Shown piece by piece: positions 7,565 to 16,577 of a stretch of DNA of 64,000 nt. Under the pieces are notes generated by a model, which saw nothing but the letters and a program-made list of their open reading frames with translations, was not told the origin of the DNA and ran no database searches. Origin of the DNA: Streptomyces rhizosphaerihabitans (lineage in GTDB: Bacteria; Actinomycetota; Actinomycetes; Streptomycetales; Streptomycetaceae); contig NZ_JAODTZ010000006.1 in assembly GCF_025399795.1 (NCBI RefSeq), forward strand, positions 62,001 through 126,000, read 5' to 3'. Made by a program: the position numbers and the translations under genes. Position 1 is the stretch's first letter; each line of letters opens with the position of its first letter.

Positions 7565-8524
7565 GTGCGTGCCGATCGCGTCTTCGCGTACGGCGCCGCC
7601 GCCGGCCTCCTCGGCGACCTGCTGCTCGGCGATCCCCGCCGGGGGCATCCGGTCGCCGCGTTCGGGCGGGCCGCCGCGACCGTGGAGCGGACACTGTGGC
7701 GGGACCACCGCGGGTGGGGTGCCCTGCACACGGCTCTCTGCGTGGGCGGCGCCACCGGACTCGCCGCGCTCGCGAGCCGTACCGTACGCACCTCGCCTGC
7801 CGCCTCCGTCGCCCTGACCGCCGCCGCCACCTGGGCCGTCGTCGGAGGCACCTCCCTCGGCCGTGAGGCGCGGGCGATCGGCGGCGCACTCGCGGCCGGT
7901 GACATCGACACGGCCCGGGAGCGGCTGCCGCACCTGTGCGGCCGCGATCCGCAGGCGCTGGACGCCGACGGGATCGCGCGGGCCGTCGTCGAGTCCGTCG
8001 CCGAGAACACCTCCGACGCCGTCGTCGGCGCTCTGGTCTGGGGCGCCGTCGCCGGTGTGCCCGGACTCGTCGCCTTCCGCGCCGTGAACACGCTCGACGC
8101 CATGGTCGGGCACAGGTCCCGCCGGTACCGGCGCTACGGCTGGGCCTCCGCCCGGCTCGACGACGTCGCCGGCTGGCCCGGAGCCCGGCTGACCGCCGTC
8201 CTCGCGGCCGCGGCCGGATCCGACCCGCGGGGCGCCGTGCGCGCCTGGCGCGCGGACGCCCGCAAGCATCCGAGCCCCAACGCCGGGCCCGTGGAAGCCT
8301 CGTTCGCGGGCGCGCTCGGCGTGCGGCTCGGCGGCACCCTCTCGTACGGGGGACGGGTCGAGCACCGGCCCGTGCTCAACGACGCGGGGCGCGCCGTCCA
8401 CATCCACGACATCGAGCGGGCCGTACGGCTCTCCCGGCGCGTCGGCCGGCTCGCGCTCGGCGTGAGCGCCGCCGGACGGGTGCTGCTCACGGTTCTGCTG
8501 ACCAGGAAGGGGCGCACCGCATGA
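7565..8524 (+). CDS. cobD: Adenosylcobinamide-phosphate synthase CobD/CbiB
   Basis: This 319-residue membrane protein belongs to the CobD/CbiB family, which joins (R)-1-amino-2-propanol phosphate to adenosylcobyric acid. Seen are the N-terminal GLLGDLLLGDPRRGHPVAAFGR signature, the ESVAENTSDAVVGALVWG motif (about residues 141-158), FRAVNTLDAMVGHRSRRYRRYG, and the HPSPNAGPVEASFAGALGVRLGG motif. The GTG at 7565 follows the leader ORF by four bases. The stop overlaps the cobQ start by ATGA. It is the first large gene after the riboswitch. Confidence 0.95.
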   Translation: MRADRVFAYGAAAGLLGDLLLGDPRRGHPVAAFGRAAATVERTLWRDHRGWGALHTALCVGGATGLAALASRTVRTSPAASVALTAAATWAVVGGTSLGREARAIGGALAAGDIDTARERLPHLCGRDPQALDADGIARAVVESVAENTSDAVVGALVWGAVAGVPGLVAFRAVNTLDAMVGHRSRRYRRYGWASARLDDVAGWPGARLTAVLAAAAGSDPRGAVRAWRADARKHPSPNAGPVEASFAGALGVRLGGTLSYGGRVEHRPVLNDAGRAVHIHDIERAVRLSRRVGRLALGVSAAGRVLLTVLLTRKGRTA

Positions 8525-10116
8525 GCGGCGGGCTGCTGATCGCCGGAACCACCTCCGACGCGGGCAAGAGCGTCGTGACCGCCGGGATCTGCCGGTGGCT
8601 GGTGCGCCGGGGCGTCAAGGTCGCGCCCTTCAAGGCGCAGAACATGTCCCTGAACTCGTTCGTGACGCGCGAGGGCGCCGAGATCGGGCGGGCGCAGGCC
8701 ATGCAGGCGCAGGCCGCCCGCGTGGAGCCGACCGCGCTGATGAATCCCGTGCTGCTCAAGCCGGGCAGCGACCGCAGCAGTCAGGTCGTCCTGATGGGCA
8801 GGCCGGTGGGCGAGATGAGCGCGCGCGGGTTCTTCGGGACGTCCGGGCCCGCGGCAGAGCCGCTTCCGGGCGCCGGGGCGCCCGGGGAACGGCTGCACGG
8901 GGGGCGTCAGGAAGCACTCCTCGGGACCGTTCTCGACTGTCTCGCCCAGTTGCGGGGCACGTATGACGCGGTGATCTGTGAGGGGGCCGGCAGTCCGGCC
9001 GAGATCAATCTGCGGCGCACCGACATCGTGAACATGGGGGTGGCTCGCAACGCCGGGCTTCCCGTACTCATCGTGGGTGACATCGACCGCGGCGGTGTCT
9101 TCGCCTCGTTCTTCGGGACGGTCGCCCTGCTGTCGCCCGAGGACCAGGCGCTCGTCGCCGGGTTCCTCGTCAACAAGTTCCGCGGTGACGTCACCCTGCT
9201 GGAGCCCGGCCTCGACATGCTGCACGGCCTCACCGGGCGGCGCTCCTACGGCGTCCTGCCCTTCCAGCACGGTCTGGGCATCGACGAGGAGGACGGACTG
9301 CGTGTCTCGCTGCGCGGGGCCGTCCGCGAGTCGGCCGTCTCCTCGCCCGTCGGCGAGGACGTCCTGCGGGTCGCCGTCTGCGCGATCCCGCTGATGTCCA
9401 ACTTCACCGACGTGGACGCGCTGGCCGCCGAACCGGGCGTCGTCGTGCGGTTCGTGGACCGGGCCGAGGAACTGGCCGACGCGGATCTCGTCATCGTGCC
9501 CGGGACCCGGGGCACGGTGAAGGCGCTCCAGTGGCTGCGCGAGCGCGGACTCGCGGACGCGATCGCCCGCCGGGCGGCCGAGGGGCGGCCCGTCCTCGGC
9601 ATCTGCGGCGGCTACCAGCTCCTCGGGGAGCACATCGAGGACGAGGTCGAGTCGCGCGCCGGTCATGTCGACGGGCTCGGACTCCTGCCCGTACGTGTGC
9701 GGTTCGCGCGGGAGAAGACGCTGACGCGGCCGGTCGGCGAGGCGCTCGGCGAACACGTCGAGGGTTACGAGATCCACCACGGCGTCGCCGAAGTCGCCGG
9801 TGGCGAGGCGTTCATGTCCGACAACCACGGACAGGACCTGGACGGGTGCCGCGTCGGCTCCGTCTGGGGCACGCACTGGCACGGCTCGCTCGAGTCGGAC
9901 GGTTTCCGGCGGGCCTTCCTGCGCGAGGTGGCCGCCGCCGCGGGCCGCCGCTTCGTGCCGGCGGCCGACACGTCGTTCGCGGCGCTGCGCGAGGAGCAGC
10001 TGGACCGGCTCGGCGACCTGATCGAGGAACACGCGGACACGGACGCGCTGTGGCGACTCATCGAGTCCGGCGCGCCGCAAGGACTGCCCTTCATTCCACC
10101 GGGAGCACCCGCATGA
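8521..10116 (+). CDS. cobQ: Cobyric acid synthase CobQ/CbiP
   Basis: The 531-residue enzyme amidates four carboxylates of adenosylcobyrinic a,c-diamide, using glutamine and ATP. The N-terminal dethiobiotin-synthase-like domain has the P-loop GTTSDAGKSVVTAGICRW (residues 7-24), then APFKAQNMSLNSFVT, NPVLLKPG and CEGAGSPAEINLRRTDIVNMG. The C-terminal class I glutamine amidotransferase domain has the nucleophile Cys in GICGGYQLLG and its His partner in GTHWHGSLE. An ATGA overlap precedes it, and another links it to cobN, so the three genes are translationally coupled. Confidence 0.96.
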   Translation: MSGGLLIAGTTSDAGKSVVTAGICRWLVRRGVKVAPFKAQNMSLNSFVTREGAEIGRAQAMQAQAARVEPTALMNPVLLKPGSDRSSQVVLMGRPVGEMSARGFFGTSGPAAEPLPGAGAPGERLHGGRQEALLGTVLDCLAQLRGTYDAVICEGAGSPAEINLRRTDIVNMGVARNAGLPVLIVGDIDRGGVFASFFGTVALLSPEDQALVAGFLVNKFRGDVTLLEPGLDMLHGLTGRRSYGVLPFQHGLGIDEEDGLRVSLRGAVRESAVSSPVGEDVLRVAVCAIPLMSNFTDVDALAAEPGVVVRFVDRAEELADADLVIVPGTRGTVKALQWLRERGLADAIARRAAEGRPVLGICGGYQLLGEHIEDEVESRAGHVDGLGLLPVRVRFAREKTLTRPVGEALGEHVEGYEIHHGVAEVAGGEAFMSDNHGQDLDGCRVGSVWGTHWHGSLESDGFRRAFLREVAAAAGRRFVPAADTSFAALREEQLDRLGDLIEEHADTDALWRLIESGAPQGLPFIPPGAPA

Positions 10117-13100
10117 GCACAGTGTTGTTGTTGTCGACCGCCGACACGGATCTGCTGGCCGCCCGCGCCAGTGGCGCCGGCTACCGGATCGGCAATCCGA
10201 CCCGGGTGGACGTCGCGGGCGAACTCGCCACGCTCCTCGAGGGCGCGGACGTGGCCGTCGTACGGCTGCTGGGCGGCAAGCGGGCCTGGGAGGACGGGCT
10301 GGCCTTTCTGAAGGCGTCCGGTGTCCCGACCGTGCTGCTCGGCGGCGAGTCCGTCCCCGACGCCGAGCTGATGGCCGAGTCGTCGGTGCCCGCGGGGGTG
10401 GTGGCGGAGGCGCTGCGCTATCTCGTCGAGGGCGGCCCCGCCAACCTGGCCGAGCTGGCCCGGTTCCTCTCGGACACCGTGCTGCTCACGGGCGAGGGCT
10501 TCGAGGAGCCGCACAGGACGGCGGAGTTCGGCGTCCACGGCGAGCGTGCCTTCGTCGAGGGCCGCCCGACCGTCGGTGTGCTGTTCTACCGGGCCCACGA
10601 ACTGTCCGGGAACACCGCGTTCGTGGACACGCTGTGCGACGCGATCGAGGCACGCGGCGCCAACGCCCTTGCCGTGTACTGCGGTTCGCTGCGCGGAGCC
10701 GACCCGGGCCTGTACGAGATCCTCGGCCGGGCCGACACCCTCGTCGCCACCGTCCTCGCGGCGGGCGGCACCCACGCCTCCGAGGCGTCCGCGGGCGGCG
10801 ACGAGGAGGCCTGGGACATCGGGGCGCTCGCCGACCTCGACATCCCGGTGCTCCAGGGGCTCTGCCTGACCTCGTCGAAGAGCGCCTGGGACGCGTCGGA
10901 CGCGGCCCTGTCGCCCATGGACGCGGCGATGCAGGTCGCGATCCCGGAGTTCGACGGCCGTCTCATCACCGTGCCGTTCTCCTTCAAGGAACAGGGTCCC
11001 GACGACGTCCCGGTGTACGTCGCCGACCCCGAGCGGGCCGCGCGGGTCGCCGGAATCGCCCTGCGGCACGCCCTGTTGAAGCACAAGCCGAACGCGGAGA
11101 AAAAGCTCGGGATCGTCTTCACCGCCTACCCGACCAAGCATTCGCGGGTCGGCAACGCGGTCGGTCTCGACACCCCCGCCTCCGCGGTACGGGTACTCGA
11201 CGCGCTCCGGGACGCGGGCTACGCCCTCGCCGAATACCCCGACAACGGCGACGAGTTGATCCACCGGCTCATCGCCGCCGGGGGTCACGACGTCGAGTGG
11301 CTGACCGAGGACCAGCTCGCCGCCGCTCCGGCGCGTGTGCCGCTCGCGGACTACCGGGCCTGGTTCGAGACGCTCGACCCCACGCTGCGCGAAGGCATGC
11401 TGGAGGCCTGGGGCGAGCCGCCGGGCTCCCTCTACGTGGACGGCGACGACATCGTGCTGGCGTGCCTGGAGTTCGGGAACGTCGTGGTGATGATCCAGCC
11501 GCCGCGCGGGTTCGGCGAGAACCCGATCGCCATCTACCACGATCCGGACATGCCGCCGTCGCACCACTACATGGCCGCCTACCGCTGGCTGGAGGCAGAG
11601 CCTTCTCAAGGCGGCTTCGGCGCCGACGCGGTCGTGCACATGGGCAAGCACGGCACGATGGAGTGGCTGCCGGGCAAGGGCCTCGGGCTCAGCGGCGGCT
11701 GCGCGCCCGACGCCGTCCTCGGCGAACTCCCCCTGGTCTACCCGTTCATCGTCAACGACCCCGGCGAGGGCACGCAGGCCAAGCGCCGCGGGCACGCCAC
11801 CGTCGTCGACCACCTCGTGCCGCCGATGGCGCGCGCCGACACCTACGGCGACCTCGCGAAACTGGAACAGCTCCTCGACGAGTACGCCCTGGTCTCCGAC
11901 CTGGACCCGACGAAGGCCCCGGCGGTCCGCGCGCAGATCTGGACACTGGTGAAGGCGGCCGAGCTCCACCACGACCTGCACATCGACGAGCAGCCGGACG
12001 ACGGCGACTTCGACGAGTTCGTGATGCACATCGACGGCTATCTGTGCGAGATCAAGGACGTGCAGATCCGCGACGGACTGCACATCCTGGGCGGCGGTCC
12101 GGAGGCCGAGCCGCGGGTGAACCTCGTGCTCGCCGTGCTGCGCGCCTCGCAGGTGTGGGGCGGCGCGGCGAACGCGCTGCCCGGTCTGCGCGCCTGCCTC
12201 GCCGAGTACTTCGGCCTGGTGGAGAAGGAGTTGCTGGCCGAGCCGGGCGCTCCGGTGAAGGTGCCCGTCGAGCTGACGGACCTGGTCGAGGGCCCGGCCC
12301 GTACGGCGGCCGACGCGATCGACCTGCTGGAGCAGCTGTGCCGTCGGTCGGCGCTGGGCATGGAGGAGCGCGGCTGGGACGCGGTCGCCGTCCCAGCACT
12401 CGTGCGCGAGGTCCTCGGCGTCGAACTCCCCGACGCCGTCGCGGTGCTGGAGTTCGCCTGCCGCGAGGTCGTGCCGCGGCTCGCCCGGACGACGGACGAG
12501 ATCGGGCACATCCTCAAGGCGCTGAACGGCGGTTACGTCCCGGCGGGCCCGTCGGGTTCGCCGACGCGCGGGCTCGTCAACGTCCTGCCGACCGGCCGCA
12601 ACTTCTACTCGGTCGACCCCAAGGCCATTCCGTCCAGGCTCAGTTGGGAGGTCGGCCAGTCCCTCGCGGACTCCCTCGTCCAGCGGTATCTGCAGGACAC
12701 GGGCGCGTACCCGACGTCCGTCGGTCTGACGGTCTGGGGCACGTCCGCGATGCGCACCCAGGGCGACGACATCGCGGAGATCCTCGCGCTGCTCGGCTGC
12801 CGCCCGGTGTGGGACGACGCGTCGCGACGCGTCACCGGCTTCGAGATCGTCCCGCTCGACGAGCTCGGCCGCCCGCGCATCGACGTCACGGTCCGTATCT
12901 CGGGCTTCTTCCGGGACGCGTTCCCGCACGTCGTGGGTCTGCTCGACGACGCGGTGCGCGCGGTCGCCGAGCTGGACGAGCCCGCCGACCGGAACTACGT
13001 GCGCAAGCACGCCGACGAGGACACCGCGCAGCACGGCGACCGGCGGCGCGCGACGGCCCGTATCTTCGGCTCCAAGCCGGGCGCGTACGGCGCCGGTCTG

Positions 13101-13778
13101 CTGCCCCTGATCGACGCCCGCAACTGGCGCTCGGACGCCGACCTCGCCGAGGTGTACGCGGTGTGGGGCGGCTATGCCTACGGGCGCGGGCTCGACGGCC
13201 GGGCAGCGCGCGGCGACATGGAGACGGCGTTCAAGCGCATCGCGATCGCGGCGAAGAACGTCGACACCCGCGAGCACGACCTCGTCGACGCCGACGACTA
13301 CTTCCAGTACCACGGCGGCATGGTCGCCATGGTGCGGCATCTGACGGGGGCGAATCCCGAGGCGTACGTGGGGGATTCGGCCGTTCCCGACCAGGTGAAG
13401 ACGCGCACGCTGGGCGAGGAGACGCACCGGGTCTTCCGCGCCCGGGTGGTCAACCCGCGCTGGATGGCCGCGATGCGCCGGCACGGTTACAAGGGCGCCT
13501 TCGAGATGGCGGCGACCGTCGACTACCTCTTCGGGTACGACGCCACGGCCGGGGTCGTGGACGACTGGATGTACGAGAAGTTGGCCTCCGAGTACGTGTT
13601 CTCGCCGGAGAACCAGGAGTTCATGCGCAAGTCCAACCCCTGGGCCCTGCGCGGCATCACGGAACGGCTGCTGGAGGCGGCGGACCGCGGGCTGTGGGCG
13701 GAGCCGGACCAGGAGACCCTGGACCGGCTCCGGGCGACCTACCTCGAACTCGAGGGAGATCTGGAGGGCGACGAATGA
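10113..13778 (+). CDS. cobN: Cobaltochelatase large subunit CobN
   Basis: At 1221 residues this is the usual length of CobN, the large subunit of the ATP-dependent cobaltochelatase that inserts cobalt into hydrogenobyrinic a,c-diamide in the late-insertion route. CobN/BchH family blocks are visible: VHMGKHGTMEWLPGKGLGLS (about residues 509-528), PSHHYMAAYRW, LVNVLPTGRNFYSVDPKA, and VWGGYAYGRG near the C-terminus. The fused I/D AAA+ subunit follows at 13948. Unlike other junctions here, these two genes are separated by 169 bp, which holds the CRISPR-like unit. Confidence 0.95.
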   Translation: MSTVLLLSTADTDLLAARASGAGYRIGNPTRVDVAGELATLLEGADVAVVRLLGGKRAWEDGLAFLKASGVPTVLLGGESVPDAELMAESSVPAGVVAEALRYLVEGGPANLAELARFLSDTVLLTGEGFEEPHRTAEFGVHGERAFVEGRPTVGVLFYRAHELSGNTAFVDTLCDAIEARGANALAVYCGSLRGADPGLYEILGRADTLVATVLAAGGTHASEASAGGDEEAWDIGALADLDIPVLQGLCLTSSKSAWDASDAALSPMDAAMQVAIPEFDGRLITVPFSFKEQGPDDVPVYVADPERAARVAGIALRHALLKHKPNAEKKLGIVFTAYPTKHSRVGNAVGLDTPASAVRVLDALRDAGYALAEYPDNGDELIHRLIAAGGHDVEWLTEDQLAAAPARVPLADYRAWFETLDPTLREGMLEAWGEPPGSLYVDGDDIVLACLEFGNVVVMIQPPRGFGENPIAIYHDPDMPPSHHYMAAYRWLEAEPSQGGFGADAVVHMGKHGTMEWLPGKGLGLSGGCAPDAVLGELPLVYPFIVNDPGEGTQAKRRGHATVVDHLVPPMARADTYGDLAKLEQLLDEYALVSDLDPTKAPAVRAQIWTLVKAAELHHDLHIDEQPDDGDFDEFVMHIDGYLCEIKDVQIRDGLHILGGGPEAEPRVNLVLAVLRASQVWGGAANALPGLRACLAEYFGLVEKELLAEPGAPVKVPVELTDLVEGPARTAADAIDLLEQLCRRSALGMEERGWDAVAVPALVREVLGVELPDAVAVLEFACREVVPRLARTTDEIGHILKALNGGYVPAGPSGSPTRGLVNVLPTGRNFYSVDPKAIPSRLSWEVGQSLADSLVQRYLQDTGAYPTSVGLTVWGTSAMRTQGDDIAEILALLGCRPVWDDASRRVTGFEIVPLDELGRPRIDVTVRISGFFRDAFPHVVGLLDDAVRAVAELDEPADRNYVRKHADEDTAQHGDRRRATARIFGSKPGAYGAGLLPLIDARNWRSDADLAEVYAVWGGYAYGRGLDGRAARGDMETAFKRIAIAAKNVDTREHDLVDADDYFQYHGGMVAMVRHLTGANPEAYVGDSAVPDQVKTRTLGEETHRVFRARVVNPRWMAAMRRHGYKGAFEMAATVDYLFGYDATAGVVDDWMYEKLASEYVFSPENQEFMRKSNPWALRGITERLLEAADRGLWAEPDQETLDRLRATYLELEGDLEGDE

Positions 13779-13784
13779 GTGCCC

Positions 13785-13874
13785 TTGGAACCCCCGCAGT
13801 GGCGGGGAGCAGTCGACCAGCTCGTGTTCTCGTGTGTCGACGTTCGGACCACCCCCGCATCGGCGGGGACCGGA
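13785..13874. CRISPR. Minimal type I-E CRISPR-like unit (two degenerate repeats, one spacer)
   Basis: Two copies of a palindrome CCCCGC-N4-GCGGGG lie at 13792-13807 and 13853-13868. This is a 61-base pitch, equal to a 29-base repeat plus 32-base spacer, and the same six-base stem and four-base loop occur in type I-E repeats. Flanks also fit: copy 1 continues GAGCA on its right, while copy 2 begins GGACCAC on its left. Read on the minus strand these give the common actinobacterial layout GTGCTCCCCGC then GCGGGGNTGGTCC. Each copy is degenerate at the opposite end. The spacer is about 13814-13845. No cas gene is in the window. A pair of unrelated hairpins is the alternative. Confidence 0.5.
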
Positions 13875-13947
13875 CTTCCACCATGACGGCTGGACGGCTG
13901 TGGCGGCCGGAACTGTGACACGAAGCACCCGAAGGAGTGATCACCGC

Positions 13948-15978
13948 GTGACCAGCACCTTTCCGTTCACGGCCGTCGTCGGCCAGGACGACCTGCGGCT
14001 CGCGCTGCTGCTGAACGCCGTCTCGCCCGCCGTGGGTGGTGTACTGGTCCGCGGCGAGAAGGGCACCGCCAAGTCGACGGCGGTGCGCGCCCTTTCGGCG
14101 CTGCTGCCCGAGGTCGCCGTCGTTCCCGGGTGCCGTTTCTCGTGCGACCCTGCCGCTGCCGACCCGGCGTGCCCGGACGGGCCGCACGAGGCGGCGGCAG
14201 GCGCGCAACGCCCGGCCCGTATGGTCGAGTTGCCCGTCGGCGCGTCCGAGGACCGACTGGTGGGTGCCCTCGACATCGAGCGGGCGCTCGCGGAGGGTGT
14301 GAAGGCCTTCGAGCCGGGCCTCCTGGCCGACGCCCACCGCGGGATCCTCTACGTCGACGAAGTGAACCTGCTGCACGACCACTTGGTCGACCTGCTGCTG
14401 GACGCGGCGGCGATGGGTGCCTCGTACGTGGAACGCGAGGGTGTCTCCGTACGGCATGCGGCGCGGTTCCTGCTCGTCGGGACGATGAACCCCGAAGAGG
14501 GCGAGCTGCGGCCGCAGTTGCTCGACCGGTTCGGGCTGACCGTCGAGGTCGCGGCCTCGCGGGAGCCCGACCAGCGGGTCGAGGTCGTGCGGCGCAGGCT
14601 CGCCCACGACGACGATCCGGCCGCCTTCGCGGCGCGCTGGGCCGACGAGGAGGCCGCCGTGCGGGCCCGGATCGTGGCGGCCCGCGCGCTGCTGCCCTCC
14701 GTGCGGCTCGGCGACGGGGCACTGCGGCAGATCGCGGCGACCTGCGCGGCCTTCGAGGTGGACGGTATGCGCGCCGACATCGTGATGGCGCGGACCGCGA
14801 CGGCGCTTGCCGCGTGGGCGGGGCGGACCGAGGTGCTCGCCGAGGACGTACGGCAGGCGGCGCTGCTCGCGCTGCCGCACCGGCGCCGGCGCAACCCGTT
14901 CGACGCGCCCGGGATCGACGAGGACAAGCTCGACGAGACGCTGGAGGAGTTCGGGGGCTCGGACGGCGGACCCGAGGGCTCGGACGACGACCCGGACCCG
15001 GATCCGGACGGGCCCGGGGGCGGGGGGCAGCCGCCGCAGGACGGGCCGGACGACGGCTCCCCGGCCGGTGACGTGCCCGCGCAGGGCGAGCCGTCGGACG
15101 GCGGGCAGGCGCCGGCCGGACAGGGCGGCGAGCAGTCGCCCGTACGGGCCGCCGAACCCTTCCGTACCAAGGTGCTGAGTGTTCCGGGACTCGGCGAGGG
15201 CGCGGCCGGGCGGCGTTCGCGCGCGCGGACCGAGCACGGCCGCACGACCGGGTCGAGGCGTCCGCGGGGGACGCTCACCAAGCTGCATCTGGCGGCGACC
15301 GTGCAGGCCGCCGCGCCGCATCAGCTGGCGCGCGGGCGGTCGGGGCGCGGTCTCGTCGTACGGCGGGACGATCTGCGGCAGGCGACACGCGAGGGCCGTG
15401 AGGGCAACCTCGTGCTGTTCGTCGTGGACGCCTCCGGGTCGATGGCGGCGCGACAGCGGATGAGCGCCGTCAAGGGCGCGGTGCTGTCGCTGCTGCTCGA
15501 CGCGTACCAGCGGCGGGACAAGGTGGGTCTGGTGACCTTCCGCGGGTCGGCCGCCGAGGTCGCGCTGCCGCCCACCTCCTCGGTGGACGCGGCCGCGGCC
15601 CGGCTGGAGTCGCTGCCGACGGGCGGCCGGACGCCGCTCGCGGCCGGGCTGCTGCGGGCCCACGAGGTGCTGCGGGTGGAGCGGCTGCGGGACGCCGCCC
15701 GGCGGCCGCTGGTCGTCGTCGTGACCGACGGGCGGGCCACGGGCGGGGCCGAGCCGGTCGCCACGGCCGGACGCGCGGCGCGGCTGTTCGCGGCCGGCGG
15801 GGTCGCCTCGGTGGTCGTCGACTGCGAGTCGGGGCCGGTACGGCTCGGGCTCGCGGGGCAGCTCGCGGGGGAACTGGGCGGTACGCCGGTGACCCTGGAC
15901 GAGCTGCGGGCCGATTCCATCGCCGGGCTCGTCCGGGACGTGCAGGGTGTGCAGGGAACTTCGAGGAGGGCCGCGTAG
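13948..15978 (+). CDS. Fused chelatase I/D subunit (AAA+ and VWA domains)
   Basis: The 676-residue protein combines an AAA+ ATPase (Walker A GEKGTAKST at about 31-39, Walker B ILYVDEVNLLHD, sensor GTMNPEEGELRPQLLDRFGL), an acidic Gly/Pro/Asp linker (about 325-400) and a C-terminal von Willebrand A domain with the MIDAS motif DASGSMA. This is the ChlI/ChlD (BchI/BchD) architecture. Next to cobN it most likely supplies the ATPase for cobalt insertion, in place of CobS and CobT. The GTG at 13948 has GAAGGAG upstream. Its stop overlaps the cobO start by one base. Confidence 0.93.
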   Translation: MTSTFPFTAVVGQDDLRLALLLNAVSPAVGGVLVRGEKGTAKSTAVRALSALLPEVAVVPGCRFSCDPAAADPACPDGPHEAAAGAQRPARMVELPVGASEDRLVGALDIERALAEGVKAFEPGLLADAHRGILYVDEVNLLHDHLVDLLLDAAAMGASYVEREGVSVRHAARFLLVGTMNPEEGELRPQLLDRFGLTVEVAASREPDQRVEVVRRRLAHDDDPAAFAARWADEEAAVRARIVAARALLPSVRLGDGALRQIAATCAAFEVDGMRADIVMARTATALAAWAGRTEVLAEDVRQAALLALPHRRRRNPFDAPGIDEDKLDETLEEFGGSDGGPEGSDDDPDPDPDGPGGGGQPPQDGPDDGSPAGDVPAQGEPSDGGQAPAGQGGEQSPVRAAEPFRTKVLSVPGLGEGAAGRRSRARTEHGRTTGSRRPRGTLTKLHLAATVQAAAPHQLARGRSGRGLVVRRDDLRQATREGREGNLVLFVVDASGSMAARQRMSAVKGAVLSLLLDAYQRRDKVGLVTFRGSAAEVALPPTSSVDAAAARLESLPTGGRTPLAAGLLRAHEVLRVERLRDAARRPLVVVVTDGRATGGAEPVATAGRAARLFAAGGVASVVVDCESGPVRLGLAGQLAGELGGTPVTLDELRADSIAGLVRDVQGVQGTSRRAA

Positions 15979-16577
15979 TGCCGCAGGGACAGCCGAGTGT
16001 CGTACCGGAGGACGGTCTGACGACCCGTCAGCGTCGTAACCGGCCGCTGGTCGTCGTGCACACGGGGATCGGCAAGGGCAAGTCCACCGCCGCGTTCGGG
16101 CTCGCGCTGCGCGCCTGGAACCAGGGGTGGCCGATCGGGGTGTTCCAGTTCGTCAAGTCGGCGAAGTGGAAGGTCGGCGAGGAGAACGCGCTGCGGGTCC
16201 TCGGCGCCTCCGGCGAGGGCGGGACCGTCGACTGGCACAAGATGGGCGAGGGCTGGTCCTGGGTCCAGCGCGACGCGCAGATGGACAACGAGGAGAAGGC
16301 CCGCGAGGGCTGGGAGCAGGTCAAGCGCGACCTCGCCGCCGAGACGTACAAGCTGTATGTGCTCGACGAGTTCGCCTACCCGATGCACTGGGGATGGATC
16401 GACACCGACGAGGTCGTGGCGGTGCTGCGGGACCGTCCGGGCACCCAGCACGTCGTGATCACCGGGCGCAACGCCCCTGAGAAGCTGGTCGACCTCGCCG
16501 ATCTCGTGACCGACATGTCCAAGGTCAAACACCCGATGGACGCGGGCCAGAAGGGGCAGAGGGGCATCGAGTGGTGA
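15978..16577 (+). CDS. cobO: Corrinoid adenosyltransferase CobO (CobA/BtuR type)
   Basis: This 199-residue protein transfers the adenosyl group of ATP to cob(I)yrinic acid a,c-diamide. The family hallmarks are the P-loop TGIGKGKSTAAFGLALRA (about residues 31-48), QFVKSAKWKVGEE, VLDEFAYPMHWG, and the C-terminal ITGRNAPEKLVDLADLVTDM with HPMDAGQKGQRGIEW. The GTG start overlaps the TAG of the chelatase gene by one base. The stop overlaps the next gene. Confidence 0.96.
   Translation: MPQGQPSVVPEDGLTTRQRRNRPLVVVHTGIGKGKSTAAFGLALRAWNQGWPIGVFQFVKSAKWKVGEENALRVLGASGEGGTVDWHKMGEGWSWVQRDAQMDNEEKAREGWEQVKRDLAAETYKLYVLDEFAYPMHWGWIDTDEVVAVLRDRPGTQHVVITGRNAPEKLVDLADLVTDMSKVKHPMDAGQKGQRGIEW

Noticed and set aside
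9765..13928. 1387-codon minus-strand open frame
   Set aside because: It is fully antisense to cobQ and cobN, which have complete family motifs; the translation is Arg/Val/Glu-rich without known domains.
13834..13947. Longer N-terminus of the chelatase I/D gene from 13834
   Set aside because: It would read through the second CRISPR-like repeat. The GTG at 13948 has GAAGGAG and gives the normal ChlI N-terminus.
13875..13947. Further CRISPR repeats downstream
   Set aside because: At the next expected position (near 13913) no CCCCGC or GCGGGG arm is present, so the unit has only two repeats.
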